Shown here: positions 26,628-37,735 of the stretch, one piece after another | Position numbering within the stretch: position 1 is the stretch's first letter | Layout: each line of letters starts with the position of its first letter | Position numbers and translations under genes: made by a program | Notes under the pieces: model-generated | The model's input: only the letters and a program-made list of their open reading frames with translations | What the model was told of the DNA's origin: nothing | The model's database searches: none | Source of the DNA: Staphylococcus coagulans | GTDB taxonomy: Bacteria; Bacillota; Bacilli; Staphylococcales; Staphylococcaceae | Length of the DNA: 53,019 nt | NCBI RefSeq assembly: GCF_002901995.1 | Contig: NZ_PPQN01000023.1 | Location: 1-53,019 of the forward strand | Direction of reading: 5' to 3'

Positions 26628-27011
26628 GTATAGAATACCTCCTCTTTTCTTAGTTTATCTCCATCATAATCTCTTTTTTATAAAAATAAATATATACATT
26701 ATTTGTTTCAATATTTCGTAACAAATAAATATTTTTTACTTTAAAATATTAGGGAAAATACTATAAAAATATAGTAAAAAAGGAAGGTTAAGGTATAAAG
26801 TGTTTGATGATTTCGTTTATAGAAAGGATGAAGTGTCGTTCATTATGGCAATCATATTGCCATAATGAAAATATAGAAGATAACCCTGTGATATGAGAAA
26901 AGTATGTATAGAAAAGCGAGTATCAAAAATTTGAGAAGTCCGTCAAATGGAGTGTCTTTTCAATAAATGTGAATAATTTATCTTTAAATTATTAAGATAA
27001 GAGATGAGATA
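26628..27011. other. Regulatory region upstream of NO reductase
   Basis: AT-rich, no gene. It contains two inverted repeats: ACTATAAAAATATAGT at 26759-26774 and the 13-bp palindrome at 26839-26869. No standard promoter was fixed. Confidence 0.5.
26839..26869. promoter_or_regulatory. 13-bp perfect inverted repeat upstream of NO reductase
   Basis: TTCATTATGGCAA and TTGCCATAATGAA flank the 5-bp spacer TCATA. It lies about 210 bp upstream of norB. The arms are too perfect for chance and no T-run follows, so a protein operator is more likely than a terminator. Confidence 0.5.
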
Positions 27012-27197
27012 TTAACTAGCCCAAATAGATAGGGGGTAAAAATCATCATATTCATACGTACTCACCCGCGCTTGACTAGCGGTCTCGTCTAGATTGATAA
27101 TCACGAGATTGAAGCTATGGTGCTTGGTCGACTGTTGGTGATTGAATGCGATATCTATTTCTTTGGATGAATGATTAAAAGTTATAGGTACTGATTT
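27012..27197 (-). pseudogene. Coding-like fragment without start codon
   Basis: A 61-codon open frame on the minus strand, ending at TAA 27012, reads like protein (EIDIAFNHQQSTKHH, NLVIINLDETASQARVS, YEYDDFYPLSIWAS) but contains no ATG, GTG or TTG start with a ribosome site and begins right after a stop. It looks like the C-terminal part of a decayed gene, perhaps a lipoprotein or secreted protein. The family is not recognised. Confidence 0.35.
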
Positions 27198-27237
27198 TTA
27201 TAATTTATTTCAAGGCTATTCTAAACGGTACCCAATC

Positions 27238-27277
27238 AAATAAGGAGGCAGACTTCAACGTCTTGCCTCCTTATTTT
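27238..27277 (-). terminator. hsp20 terminator
   Basis: AAATAAGGAGGCA pairs with TGCCTCCTTATTT with a GAC/GTC extension, giving a strong hairpin followed by T-rich sequence on both strands. Confidence 0.85.
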
Positions 27278-27374
27278 AAACAGTTATCCACCGATGTTCC
27301 AGACTACATGTCAGTTCTCTTGGTTTACGCTCATTTTAATCATGTAGTTTTCATCATTGTTTATTTTTTAGTTA

Positions 27375-27809
27375 CTAATCGATAGGGATATTTTTATCAG
27401 TTTGATTATTACGCATATCTTTAGGAAGTTTTACATTAAGCATGCCATTTTGATAAGCCGCTTTAATTTGAGTAGCATCCACATGATCAAAACTAAATTG
27501 ACGTTGAACATTGCGATAGCTTCGTTCTTTATGGATGATGCGTCCTTCATCATCTTCATTGTTATTTTCACCCGTATTTTGTGCAGCAATTGTTAAGATA
27601 TTGTTTTCAAACTGCACACGAATATTTTCTTTGTCCATACCAGGAAGTTCAGCTTCAACGATGTAGGCATCATCTAATTCTTTAATATCAGTCGTAATGG
27701 CAGCTTGAGCAAAATTGTCGTCGAAAAAATGACGGCCAAAGTCTTTAAAAAAGTCACTGGGTTCCATATTGAAAAAAGAATTATTGAATGGTTTCATTTC
27801 AAATGCCAT
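27375..27809 (-). CDS. Hsp20 small heat-shock protein
   Basis: A 144-residue alpha-crystallin-type holdase. The crystallin domain spans about residues 37-130, with VEAELPGMDKENIRVQFENN and the closing AAYQNGMLNVKLPK motif that marks the family. The N-terminal arm is short and Phe-rich (MKPFNNSFFNMEPSDFFKDF), and a brief C-terminal tail ends in NIPID (an I-x-I-like anchor). An AAGGAG site precedes ATG 27809. Its promoter is covered by CtsR heptads, so it belongs to the CtsR protein-quality regulon with clp genes. It is monocistronic. Confidence 0.93.
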   Translation of the reverse strand: MAFEMKPFNNSFFNMEPSDFFKDFGRHFFDDNFAQAAITTDIKELDDAYIVEAELPGMDKENIRVQFENNILTIAAQNTGENNNEDDEGRIIHKERSYRNVQRQFSFDHVDATQIKAAYQNGMLNVKLPKDMRNNQTDKNIPID

Positions 27810-27894
27810 AATCCATCTCTCCTTGTATTATTAATAATGATTTGAGAAAGGTACTTAGTGAAGATATATTAAGCACCTTTGACTTTATAGTTAC

Positions 27895-27930
27895 AGTATA
27901 CACCTAAGGTCAAAGATAGTCAAGGTCAAA
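27895..27930 (-). promoter_or_regulatory. hsp20 promoter embedded in CtsR heptads
   Basis: On the minus strand TTGACT (27923-27918) and TATACT (27900-27895) are 17 bp apart. Plus-strand heptads GGTCAAA at 27908, AGTCAAG at 27918 and GGTCAAA at 27924 form the tandem CtsR pattern, with a further AGTCAAA-type heptad at 27878-27884 in the opposite orientation. CtsR would block both promoter elements. Confidence 0.85.
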
Positions 27931-28077
27931 GTTTGATTAAAAATATTTCTATATTTCTCTGTTTAAAAATAAAAACAATGGAGATACTAATTGATTTGGG
28001 TTGAACCGGTATTTACATGCTAAATTCAAGATGAAATGATAAGATGAAAGTAACTACAAATGGATGGAGGGGTCGTT

Positions 28078-28602
28078 ATGAACTTAAGATATCCAATTGG
28101 TCAGTTAGAAATACCTGAATCGATTACATTGAAGCATATTCATCAATGGTTAGACGAGATTGAAAGTTATGTACAAAATTTAAAGAAAGTTGTCATACCC
28201 CTTAACGAAATAGCATATAACCAAACATATCGTGAGGGCAGCTTTACAGTTAGACAACTTGTCCATCATATCGCAGATTCACAAATCAATCTGTATCAGC
28301 GTTTAAAACTAGCATTGACGGATGAACAGCCAAAAATTGCAGAGTTTAAACAAGATGCGTGGGCTCAATTACCAGATTCTCAACTCCCTGTAGAAATCTC
28401 TATACAGCTTTTAGAAATGATTAACAGACGTATTACAACGATTGGTCGACAGTTATCAAAAAGTGATTTGTCTCGTACTTTCTTATTAGAAGGTACAGGT
28501 GAAATTTCAGTAGGAGAAACAATCGCAAAGTTATCTTGGCACGAGCGTCATCATTTAGCACATATTCAACTAGCTCTCGGCAAGAGTGAGGAATTTTTAT
28601 AA
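28078..28602 (+). CDS. DinB-fold protein, YfiT/BstA-like bacillithiol transferase
   Basis: A 174-residue four-helix DinB protein of the YfiT/BstA type. Metal-binding histidines are in RQLVHHIADSQINLYQR (His63/64) and WHERHHLAHIQ (His155-162), as in YfiT, first described as a putative metal-dependent hydrolase. Bacillithiol-producing firmicutes, staphylococci included, use such proteins as S-transferases on electrophiles. The start is ATG 28078 with GGAGGGG upstream. It is adjacent to katA and Hsp20 genes, consistent with a stress-defence block. The exact substrate is not known. Confidence 0.78.
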   Translation: MNLRYPIGQLEIPESITLKHIHQWLDEIESYVQNLKKVVIPLNEIAYNQTYREGSFTVRQLVHHIADSQINLYQRLKLALTDEQPKIAEFKQDAWAQLPDSQLPVEISIQLLEMINRRITTIGRQLSKSDLSRTFLLEGTGEISVGETIAKLSWHERHHLAHIQLALGKSEEFL

Positions 28603-28775
28603 CATTGTAGCTTCTTTAATTAAGAAGAAAGCGATTTTATGACACGATATTCTATCAAAATTAAGAGGAATAATTGAAAATATTTAGCCTATTTTATTAA
28701 TTAGTTAAAGGCTAAAAATAGGTGTTTAAATCAAGGCATTGTCACAAATTGTTTTTATTTTGGGGTATAATTACT

Positions 28776-28822
28776 TTGTAATTAATTTAAAGTAATGGTA
28801 TACTAGATTAAAATAATTCTAA
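28776..28822 (+). promoter_or_regulatory. katA promoter with PerR box
   Basis: TTGTAA (28776-28781) and TATACT (28799-28804) are spaced by 17 bp. TTAAAATAATTCTAA at 28808-28822 matches the PerR/Fur-type 7-1-7 consensus TTATAATNATTATAA at 12 of 14 defined positions and lies over the transcription start. Peroxide derepression of katA through PerR is the expected control. Confidence 0.85.
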
Positions 28823-28840
28823 ACTAGAGGTGTGAATAAC

Positions 28841-30340
28841 ATGAGCAATAACAACGAATCGAAATTGACGGGCTTATTCGGTCATCCTGTGGGTGATCGT
28901 GAGAATTCTATGACTGCTGGACCAAGGGGACCTTTATTAATGCAAGACTGGTACTTCTTAGAACAAATGGCACACTTTGATCGCGAAGTCATTCCAGAAC
29001 GACGTATGCATGCGAAAGGTTCTGGTGCGTTTGGTACATTTACAGTTACGAACGACATCACACAATATACAAGTGCTAAAATTTTCTCAGAGGTTGGGAA
29101 ACAGACAGAAATGTTTGCACGTTTTTCAACGGTAGCAGGGGAACGTGGTGCAGCTGATGCTGAACGCGATATTCGCGGTTTTGCTTTGAAATTCTATACT
29201 GAGGAAGGAAACTGGGATTTAGTGGGGAATAATACACCTGTTTTCTTCTTCCGTGACCCTAAATTATTTGCAAGTTTAAACCATGCTGTTAAACGTGATC
29301 CTCGTACAAACATGAGAAGTGCTCAAAATAACTGGGATTTCTGGACATCATTACCTGAGGCATTACACCAAGTAACGATTTTAATGACTGACCGTGGTAT
29401 TCCTAAAGGATTCAGACATATGCATGGATTCGGTTCACATACTTATGCCATGATTAATGCGCAAAATGAACGTGTTTGGGTGAAATTCCACTTTAGAACA
29501 CAACAAGGTATTGAAAACTTATTAGATGAAGAAGCAGCACAAATTATCGCTAAAGACCGTGAATCTTCACAACGTGATTTGTTCAATGCGATTGAAGAAG
29601 GCAACTTCCCGAAATGGAAAATGTACATCCAAGTGATGACTGAAGAACAAGCCAGAAATCATAAAGATAATCCATTTGACCTCACAAAAGTGTGGTACAA
29701 AGGGGAATATCCATTAATTGAAGTCGGTGAATTTGAATTAAACCGCAACCCTGAAAACTATTTCATGGATGTAGAACAAGCTGCTTTTGCACCAACAAAC
29801 ATTGTACCGGGTATTGATTTTTCACCTGACAAAATGTTACAAGGGCGTTTATTCTCTTACGGCGATGCACAACGCTATCGTTTAGGTGTGAACCACTGGC
29901 AAATTCCAGTCAACCAACCTAAAGGTGTAGGCATAGAAAACATTTGTCCATTTAGCCGTGATGGTGCAATGCGTTTCTTAGATGGTAACCAAGGTGGTAA
30001 AACACATTACTATCCAAATAGCTACGGTGCGCATGAAAGCCAACCTGAATACAAACGTGCACCATTAGAATTGAATGGTACGGCTTATGAGCACGACTTT
30101 AGAGAAGATGATGACAATTACTTCGAACAACCGGGTAAATTGTTCCGTCTCCAATCACCAGAGCAACAAGAGCGTATGTTTAAAACAACAGCAAGTGAAA
30201 TGGAAGGCACAACAGACGAAGTGAAACGTCGTCACATTAAACATTGTTACCAAGCAGATGTTAACTATGGTACAGGTGTAGCGAAAGCACTTGGCATGGA
30301 AGATCAATTGGAAAGCATTATTGCTGAAATAGAAGCTTAA
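28841..30340 (+). CDS. katA: Catalase
   Basis: A 499-residue monofunctional heme catalase (clade 3, small subunit). The distal His is His57 in [31 protein letters not shown] lies around residues 93-111 and the proximal heme Tyr is in [14 protein letters not shown] near residue 337. NADPH-binding and C-terminal segments are complete. The start is ATG 28841 after AGAGGTG; a GTG at 28832 is unlikely. It degrades hydrogen peroxide in the cytosol. Control by PerR is indicated by the box upstream. An unusual hairpin follows the stop. Confidence 0.96.
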   Translation: MSNNNESKLTGLFGHPVGDRENSMTAGPRGPLLMQDWYFLEQMAHFDREVIPERRMHAKGSGAFGTFTVTNDITQYTSAKIFSEVGKQTEMFARFSTVAGERGAADAERDIRGFALKFYTEEGNWDLVGNNTPVFFFRDPKLFASLNHAVKRDPRTNMRSAQNNWDFWTSLPEALHQVTILMTDRGIPKGFRHMHGFGSHTYAMINAQNERVWVKFHFRTQQGIENLLDEEAAQIIAKDRESSQRDLFNAIEEGNFPKWKMYIQVMTEEQARNHKDNPFDLTKVWYKGEYPLIEVGEFELNRNPENYFMDVEQAAFAPTNIVPGIDFSPDKMLQGRLFSYGDAQRYRLGVNHWQIPVNQPKGVGIENICPFSRDGAMRFLDGNQGGKTHYYPNSYGAHESQPEYKRAPLELNGTAYEHDFREDDDNYFEQPGKLFRLQSPEQQERMFKTTASEMEGTTDEVKRRHIKHCYQADVNYGTGVAKALGMEDQLESIIAEIEA

Positions 30341-30373
30341 GTCTGTCCGATTAAGGACGATGAAAGTAAACCT

Positions 30374-30440
30374 GGTCAAGAGTTGATCGGTTTGCGTACG
30401 CCTTTGTATCTAGGCTTTTGCAAGCCGATTCTTCTTGACC
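30374..30440 (+). terminator. Long imperfect hairpin after katA
   Basis: GGTCAAG plus GATCGG-TTTGC pair with GCAAG-CCGATT plus CTTGACC, enclosing about 24 nt. It lacks a clean T-run (GTTAAGTAATTTTC follows). It may end or stabilise the katA transcript, or encode a small structured RNA. Confidence 0.45.
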
Positions 30441-30585
30441 GTTAAGTAATTTTCACATGATTTTAAGATGAGGCAGCGGGCACTTCATTTAAGATGATGG
30501 CACGTTGGTAGATTTAGAGGTTTGAGTGAGGGACTTTTAATGCCACTTCACTTTTGTAAGCTATTTTTTAATGAGAGGTTATGAC

Positions 30586-30912
30586 ATGATATTAGATAAG
30601 ATTAATCCTGATGATTTGTTTCCTACTGAACGTGTTGAAACTTCTGTATTAGGTAAAATGCCATACACAGTTAAAGATATGACAAAAATTTATGATGCGG
30701 CATATGTGGCAACGAATGAAAGATTAATATTGAATGTGGATATGGATGGGCAATTTTATTATCGTAATATTCAGTTCAATGAAATTAAAGAGATTGAATC
30801 GGACGAACATGAATTAAAAATTACATTTGATTATGGCGTATTTACTTTAAAAGAATGTAACGCTGATGATGTCAAAGCAATGTCAGATTATTTACACACG
30901 AAAATATCCTAG
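30586..30912 (+). CDS. PH-domain-like small protein
   Basis: A 108-residue soluble protein whose alternating strands and final helix (AYVATNERLILNVDMDG, YYRNIQFNEIKEIES, ITFDYGVFTLKEC, DDVKAMSDYLHTKI) fit the bacterial PH-like fold (YvbH/bPH type). Function is unknown in this group. The start is ATG 30586, preceded by GAGAGGT; an in-frame ATG at 30571 contains that site and is less likely. It lies between katA and dps on the same strand but dps has its own promoter. Confidence 0.6.
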   Translation: MILDKINPDDLFPTERVETSVLGKMPYTVKDMTKIYDAAYVATNERLILNVDMDGQFYYRNIQFNEIKEIESDEHELKITFDYGVFTLKECNADDVKAMSDYLHTKIS

Positions 30913-30938
30913 AACGATGAATGACAAAGTCATGAACT

Positions 30939-30967
30939 TTGGACGGACGATGTTTAAACCGTATAAT
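30939..30967 (+). promoter_or_regulatory. dps promoter
   Basis: TTGGAC (30939-30944) and a consensus TATAAT (30962-30967) are spaced by 17 bp. A TTATTTAAATAA palindrome follows at 30973-30984, but a clear PerR box could not be assigned. Confidence 0.7.
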
Positions 30968-31036
30968 AAAGGTTATTTAAATAAGTGAGTGATTTTATAA
31001 AAAACTAAACTAAAACGAGAAAGGTGCTGTTTTTCA

Positions 31037-31483
31037 ATGGCTCAAGACAAAAAACAAGTAGTTGAAGACTTAAACTTACAATTATCAAACTTCACTGTAT
31101 TATGGACTAAAATTCACAACTATCACTGGTATGTAAAAGGACATAACTTCTTCGCATTGCACGAAAAGTTTGAAGAACTTTATAATAAAGTTGCAGTTTA
31201 TGTGGACGAAATTGCAGAACGTGCATTGGCATTAGAAGGTAACCCAGTGGGTAAAATGAGCGAAGTTTTAGAAGTATCTAGTATTGAAGAAGCTGAGTAC
31301 GGAATTAGCGCAGAAAAAATGGTAGCGCAATTAGCAACAGACTTCGAAACAATTGTAAAAGAATTGAAAGTCGCACAACGTAACGCAGAAGAAGCTGGCG
31401 ACGATCGTTCAGCGGATATGTTTATTGAAATTGCGACTGAATTAGAACACAACATTTGGATGTTAAAAGCATATATCGGTTAA
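31037..31483 (+). CDS. dps: Dps/MrgA-type ferritin-like DNA-protection protein
   Basis: A 148-residue four-helix protein of the Dps family, which stores iron in a dodecamer and consumes peroxide at a ferroxidase centre formed between subunits. The centre residues are present: His30 (HNYHWYVKG), His42 (LHEKF), Asp57 and Glu61 (VDEIAERAL). The N-terminus is short, without a Lys-rich DNA-binding tail, so DNA binding is uncertain. AAAGGTG precedes the ATG. It follows katA closely, consistent with joint peroxide defence; in staphylococci the homologue (mrgA) is PerR-controlled. Confidence 0.93.
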   Translation: MAQDKKQVVEDLNLQLSNFTVLWTKIHNYHWYVKGHNFFALHEKFEELYNKVAVYVDEIAERALALEGNPVGKMSEVLEVSSIEEAEYGISAEKMVAQLATDFETIVKELKVAQRNAEEAGDDRSADMFIEIATELEHNIWMLKAYIG

Positions 31484-31524
31484 AAGTAATTTGAATTGCA
31501 CGCATGAGAAGTGCAGTGAAAGAG

Positions 31525-31562
31525 AGAGCCAAACTTCCCTGATAATAGGAGGTTTGGCTCTT
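31525..31562 (+). terminator. dps terminator
   Basis: AGAGCCAAAC-TTCC pairs with GGA-GGTTTGGCTCT, followed by TATTGTATTTG. Confidence 0.85.
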
Positions 31563-31890
31563 ATTGTATTTGTGATGTATTTGTGATGTATTTGAGAAAC
31601 ACCTTAAAACTGGAGAGGATAATGAAGTTCGATAGAGGTAAGTGGTTTCTAAGTTTCATGCTTATCGGAAAGTGTTTTTTTATAATGTTATAAGCGATTC
31701 TTATGGCAAAGATGACCATAATCACAAATGTAGCAAAGGATTCTTGAATTAACGACCACTCACCGACTTGGACCAAGAGATAAGATTTATAATCTATAAC
31801 CGAATACTTTAAAAAGTCAAAAGGACGCCTATTTTTTAAATTTACTTTAATTGCTTTAAAGGCGCTATTTGATAGATGATGCCTTGTTAT
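31561..31890 (-). pseudogene. Coding-like membrane-protein fragment
   Basis: A 109-codon minus-strand open frame reads FKAIKVNLKNRRPFDFLKYS, then a hydrophobic stretch containing FATFVIMVIFAIRIAYNIIKK, then a hydrophilic tail to the TAA at 31561. Composition and the amphipathic layout look genuine, but no ATG with a ribosome site starts it (the first usable codon is TTG 31776, poorly placed). Its end overlaps the dps terminator. It is either a decayed membrane protein or a small gene with an unusual start. I do not recognise the family. Confidence 0.35.
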
Positions 31891-32085
31891 CTAGGGGGAA
31901 GAAGGTAAAGTCTATCAATAATCAAACATAGAAGTTAGCATTAACGATAATGAATGATGTGAGATAAATGATTTATCGTATTAAATAAGTAGCGTCACAA
32001 TAATAGGAAATGTTATCAATACTGCTCAAAAAGCTTAATATGATTCCAATAAGGGAAAGGATAAATAACAGGGCGAGCTGAGGGA

Positions 32086-32108
32086 TCAAATGATGAGTTA
32101 TCATTTGA
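32086..32108. repeat. Perfect 9-bp inverted repeat
   Basis: TCAAATGAT and ATCATTTGA flank the 5-bp spacer GAGTT, about 230 bp upstream of the symporter gene. No T-run follows, so it is more likely an operator or RNA element than a terminator. Confidence 0.4.
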
Positions 32109-32176
32109 GACTGATTGCCGTGTTTAAGGCATAGCTATCAAAATGTTAATGACATGTAGGTAGGATTCTTAAAAGT

Positions 32177-32287
32177 AAAATAGAACCTTTAAATATTCAG
32201 AATCTTCAAATCATTATATTGTTCACTTTGAAAAGTGCGTGATTTAAGAGAGAAGCCTATTCTATTTCAAAGGTTCTCTGCTATTTT
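32177..32287. repeat. 110-nt imperfect long hairpin, MITE- or leader-like
   Basis: The outer arms AAAATAG-AACCTTT and AAAGGTT-CTATTTT pair. Inner arms (TCTTCAAATCA with TGATTTAAGAGA) and an apical CACTTT/AAAGTG stem continue the same fold. It ends about 50 nt before the symporter start codon, so it could be a leader structure, or a small non-autonomous element. Confidence 0.45.
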
Positions 32288-32338
32288 GCTTGTTTAGACT
32301 GCCACATGTTGTCATTAAAACAAAGAGAGTTGAAAAAG

Positions 32339-33748
32339 ATGGGGACAATTGATTTTATAGTATTTATTGTATATTTTGCTGCATTGATTACGATAGGTAT
32401 TTTAGGAGTATTAAAAGCGAAATCCTCTGAAAAGTATATGGTTGCTGACCGTAATTTAGGTTTGTTTATGTTGTTTGGTTGTTTGACGGCAGTCTTTTTA
32501 GGAGGCTCTTCAACAATTGGTTCGTCACAACTTGGTTATGAAGTCGGTTTGTCGGGGTTTTGGTTTGTTTTTGCTTTAGGTGTTGGGATTACCATTTTTG
32601 GTCTATTTTTATTGGATCGTATTATGGATTTGCGTGTGATTACAATCAGTGAATTATTGTACAAGTTGTTTGGTCATCGTGTACGAATTATTGGTGCTGT
32701 TGTAACAGCGATGTATACTTTAATGATTTGCGTGACGCAAGTGATTGCGATGGGGTCTGTCGTTTCTCAAATCTTTCATTGGAGTCTGTTTACTTCCATT
32801 CTCGTTGGAGGAAGCATTGTATTTGTCTATACGATTTTAGGTGGTATGTGGACATTATCAATTACTGATGTGATTCAATTTCTTGTGATGACTATCGGTA
32901 TGTTTTTAATCATGTTACCTATGAGTTTATACAGTGTCGGTGGTTTCTCTTCATTATTTGAAAATATGCCCGCTTCACATTTGAGCTTTTTTAATATTGG
33001 TTTCGGTGAAATTGCGAACTATTTTATTACGTATACATTAGGGGTAATGGTAGGACAAGATATTTGGCAGCGTTTCTTTACGGGGAAGACGAAACGTATT
33101 TCTAAAACATCGGGCCTTTTAGTTGGTGTATATAGTGCGCTCTATTCTATTGTGATGGTCATTATCGGTATGTGTGCGTACGTTTTATTTCCACATATTC
33201 AAAATACACAAAATGTTTTTGCGCATATGGCTTTCGAAACATTGCCAGCAGGTCTGTTAGGGATTGTGTTTGCGGCACTCATTGCAGCAATCATGTCCAC
33301 AGCATCAGGAACTTTATTAGCGTCAGCCACGATTATTTCAAATGATTTGTTGAAACCGTATGTATTTAAAAATTTGGAAGATCATCAATTTTTAGGATTA
33401 ACAAGGGTAACCACACTTTGTTTAGCTGTCATTGCGATTGTTATATCCATATGGGTTAAAGAAGTGCTTGTTGCCATTGATATCGCTTATGCGATTTTGA
33501 CAGGAGGCATGTTTATGCCGGTCGTGTTAGGCTTATTTATTAAGTGGCTAACGCCAAAAGCTGCTTTCTCAGCCATTATTGCGAGTGTGGTGTTCATTTT
33601 ACTTTCAATTTTCATTGTGGGTCCACAATCCACGGCGACGATATTTTACGCCATAGTCATCAATGCTATAATATTGATAGTTGTATCATATTTTGATTCG
33701 AAAAAAGGTCGATATGATAGAGGAAAAAACGGACGTCAAGCAACATGA
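32339..33748 (+). CDS. Sodium:solute symporter family transporter
   Basis: A 469-residue polytopic protein of the SSS (LeuT-fold) family with about thirteen helices. LGGSSTIGSSQLGYEVGLSG (residues about 52-71) and GQDIWQRFFTGKTKRISK near residue 237 are family features, and AALIAAIMSTASGTLLASAT around residue 315 holds the sodium-site serines. The substrate cannot be read from sequence. The start is ATG 32339; the ribosome site (AGAGAG) is mediocre. It is 29 bp upstream of an aminotransferase gene, so uptake of an amino acid that the enzyme transaminates is likely (inference). Confidence 0.82.
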   Translation: MGTIDFIVFIVYFAALITIGILGVLKAKSSEKYMVADRNLGLFMLFGCLTAVFLGGSSTIGSSQLGYEVGLSGFWFVFALGVGITIFGLFLLDRIMDLRVITISELLYKLFGHRVRIIGAVVTAMYTLMICVTQVIAMGSVVSQIFHWSLFTSILVGGSIVFVYTILGGMWTLSITDVIQFLVMTIGMFLIMLPMSLYSVGGFSSLFENMPASHLSFFNIGFGEIANYFITYTLGVMVGQDIWQRFFTGKTKRISKTSGLLVGVYSALYSIVMVIIGMCAYVLFPHIQNTQNVFAHMAFETLPAGLLGIVFAALIAAIMSTASGTLLASATIISNDLLKPYVFKNLEDHQFLGLTRVTTLCLAVIAIVISIWVKEVLVAIDIAYAILTGGMFMPVVLGLFIKWLTPKAAFSAIIASVVFILLSIFIVGPQSTATIFYAIVINAIILIVVSYFDSKKGRYDRGKNGRQAT

Positions 33749-33777
33749 TAGATTGATAACGTAAGGGGCGTGTGGCA

Positions 33778-34935
33778 ATGTATTTATTAAATAATCATAT
33801 TCAAGATATTGAAGTACCGGGAACGAGACAATTTGCGAATAGGGTAGATCAGTATCCGAATTGTTTAGATTTAACACTTGGACAATCTGATTTTCCTGTT
33901 GCTTCCTATGTGCAAGAAGCGATGGTGGAAGCGATACAGGCGGGGCAACTCAAATATACACATAACAAAGGATTAATCGAGCTGAGAAAGGCGATATCCG
34001 AATACAACGCGTCACGATTTGGTGTAAAGTATAATCCTGAGACAGAAATCGTCGTTACAAACGGTGCATCAGAAGGTATTGACGATGTACTTAGAACAAT
34101 ATTGAATCCCGGAGATGAAGTAATCTTGCCTGGGCCGACTTATTTAGGGTACGAACCGATTGTTAAACTGCAAGGGGCAGAGGTCAAATGGATTGACACG
34201 TCTCACACAGGATTTGTACCGACGGCAGAGGCAATCAAAGCAGCTATTACACCGAAAACAAAAGCGGTTATGTTTAACTATCCGACGAATCCTACGGGTA
34301 TGACATTGAGTTATGCGCAAATCCGTGCACTCGTTGAGGTATTAAAAGAGACATCTGTTTTTATTATTACAGATGAGATATACAGTGAAAATGTGTTTGA
34401 GGGCCGTCACCATTCGTTTATGGAATTTCCTGAAATTAGGGAACAGCTTTTTGTTGTTAATGGTTTATCTAAGTCGCATGCGATGACAGGTGCACGTGTT
34501 GGTTATGTGTTATCGACACCTGAGTTGATTGAAGAAGTAACTACAGTACATTTGTATAATTCGATTTGTGTTGCAACGCCGAGTCAATATGGTGCGATTC
34601 GTGCTTTAAAAGAAGGGGATAAAGATATACAGAAAATGAACGCAGCCTATCGTGAGCGACGTGATTATATTTATGCACGCTTAGTTGATATGGGATTACC
34701 TGTAACGCTTCCACAAGGGACATTTTATATTTTCCCTGATGTTTCTGCTTATGATTCAGATTCCTTCCGTTTTTGTAATCAATTGTTAGAAATGGAGCAA
34801 CTGGCCATTGTACCTGGGAAATCATTTTCTGATTATGCGGAAGGATACGTTAGACTTTCCTTTGCGTGTGATATGGAGACCATTAAAGAAGCGTGTGATC
34901 GATTAGAGCACTTTATAAGTCATTATGAGAAGTAA
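33778..34935 (+). CDS. Class I/II PLP aminotransferase (PatA-like)
   Basis: A 385-residue fold-type I aminotransferase. SDFPVASYVQEAM and LKYTHNKGLIELRKAIS mark the N-terminal part; the PLP contacts are NYPTNPTG near residue 168, DEIYSE near residue 200 and the Schiff-base lysine in GLSKSHAMTGARVGY near residue 230. It resembles N-acetyl-diaminopimelate or aromatic aminotransferases of the PatA group; specificity is open. The start is ATG 33778 with AAGGGG upstream (GTG 33772 possible). It follows the SSS transporter in one operon and is closed by a terminator. Confidence 0.88.
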   Translation: MYLLNNHIQDIEVPGTRQFANRVDQYPNCLDLTLGQSDFPVASYVQEAMVEAIQAGQLKYTHNKGLIELRKAISEYNASRFGVKYNPETEIVVTNGASEGIDDVLRTILNPGDEVILPGPTYLGYEPIVKLQGAEVKWIDTSHTGFVPTAEAIKAAITPKTKAVMFNYPTNPTGMTLSYAQIRALVEVLKETSVFIITDEIYSENVFEGRHHSFMEFPEIREQLFVVNGLSKSHAMTGARVGYVLSTPELIEEVTTVHLYNSICVATPSQYGAIRALKEGDKDIQKMNAAYRERRDYIYARLVDMGLPVTLPQGTFYIFPDVSAYDSDSFRFCNQLLEMEQLAIVPGKSFSDYAEGYVRLSFACDMETIKEACDRLEHFISHYEK

Positions 34936-34947
34936 GTCTATTCAACT

Positions 34948-34994
34948 AAGGTTTTGCACCCTTTTTCGAAAGGGCAATTGCAAAGCCTTTTTTA
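34948..34994 (+). terminator. Terminator of the symporter-aminotransferase operon
   Basis: AAGG-TTTTGCA pairs with TGCAAA-GCCTT, with an inner CCCTTT/AAAGGG stem, followed by TTTTTTAT. Confidence 0.85.
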
Positions 34995-35046
34995 TGTTCA
35001 AGCTGAACTCTGCTACGACAGGGTGAATCATGTCAGGTTGTTCACA

Positions 35047-37571
<2,525 letters not shown>

Positions 37572-37587
37572 TATAGGCATAGAGAAC

Positions 37588-37634
37588 AAAAGTCGTCATC
37601 CGAATCTTCATGGATGTCGCTTTTGTTCTTTTTT
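37588..37634 (+). terminator. Terminator of the flavoprotein/FeoB-like operon
   Basis: AAAAG-CG-CATCC pairs with GGATG-CG-CTTTT, followed by GTTCTTTTTTATTG. Confidence 0.8.
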
Positions 37635-37735
37635 ATTGCGATATCACTTTTGACTTGTAGTCAGTGAAGATTGACGGTGTGAGCGGCTGCATCATAAAAT
37701 GAAAGCGTAATGCAATGAACAAATGAGGTGATTTG

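Larger units (their letters stand above)
31891..32338. other. Structured intergenic region before the symporter gene
   Basis: No intact gene is present. It contains the palindrome at 32086-32108 and the 110-nt hairpin at 32177-32287, described separately. Confidence 0.5.
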
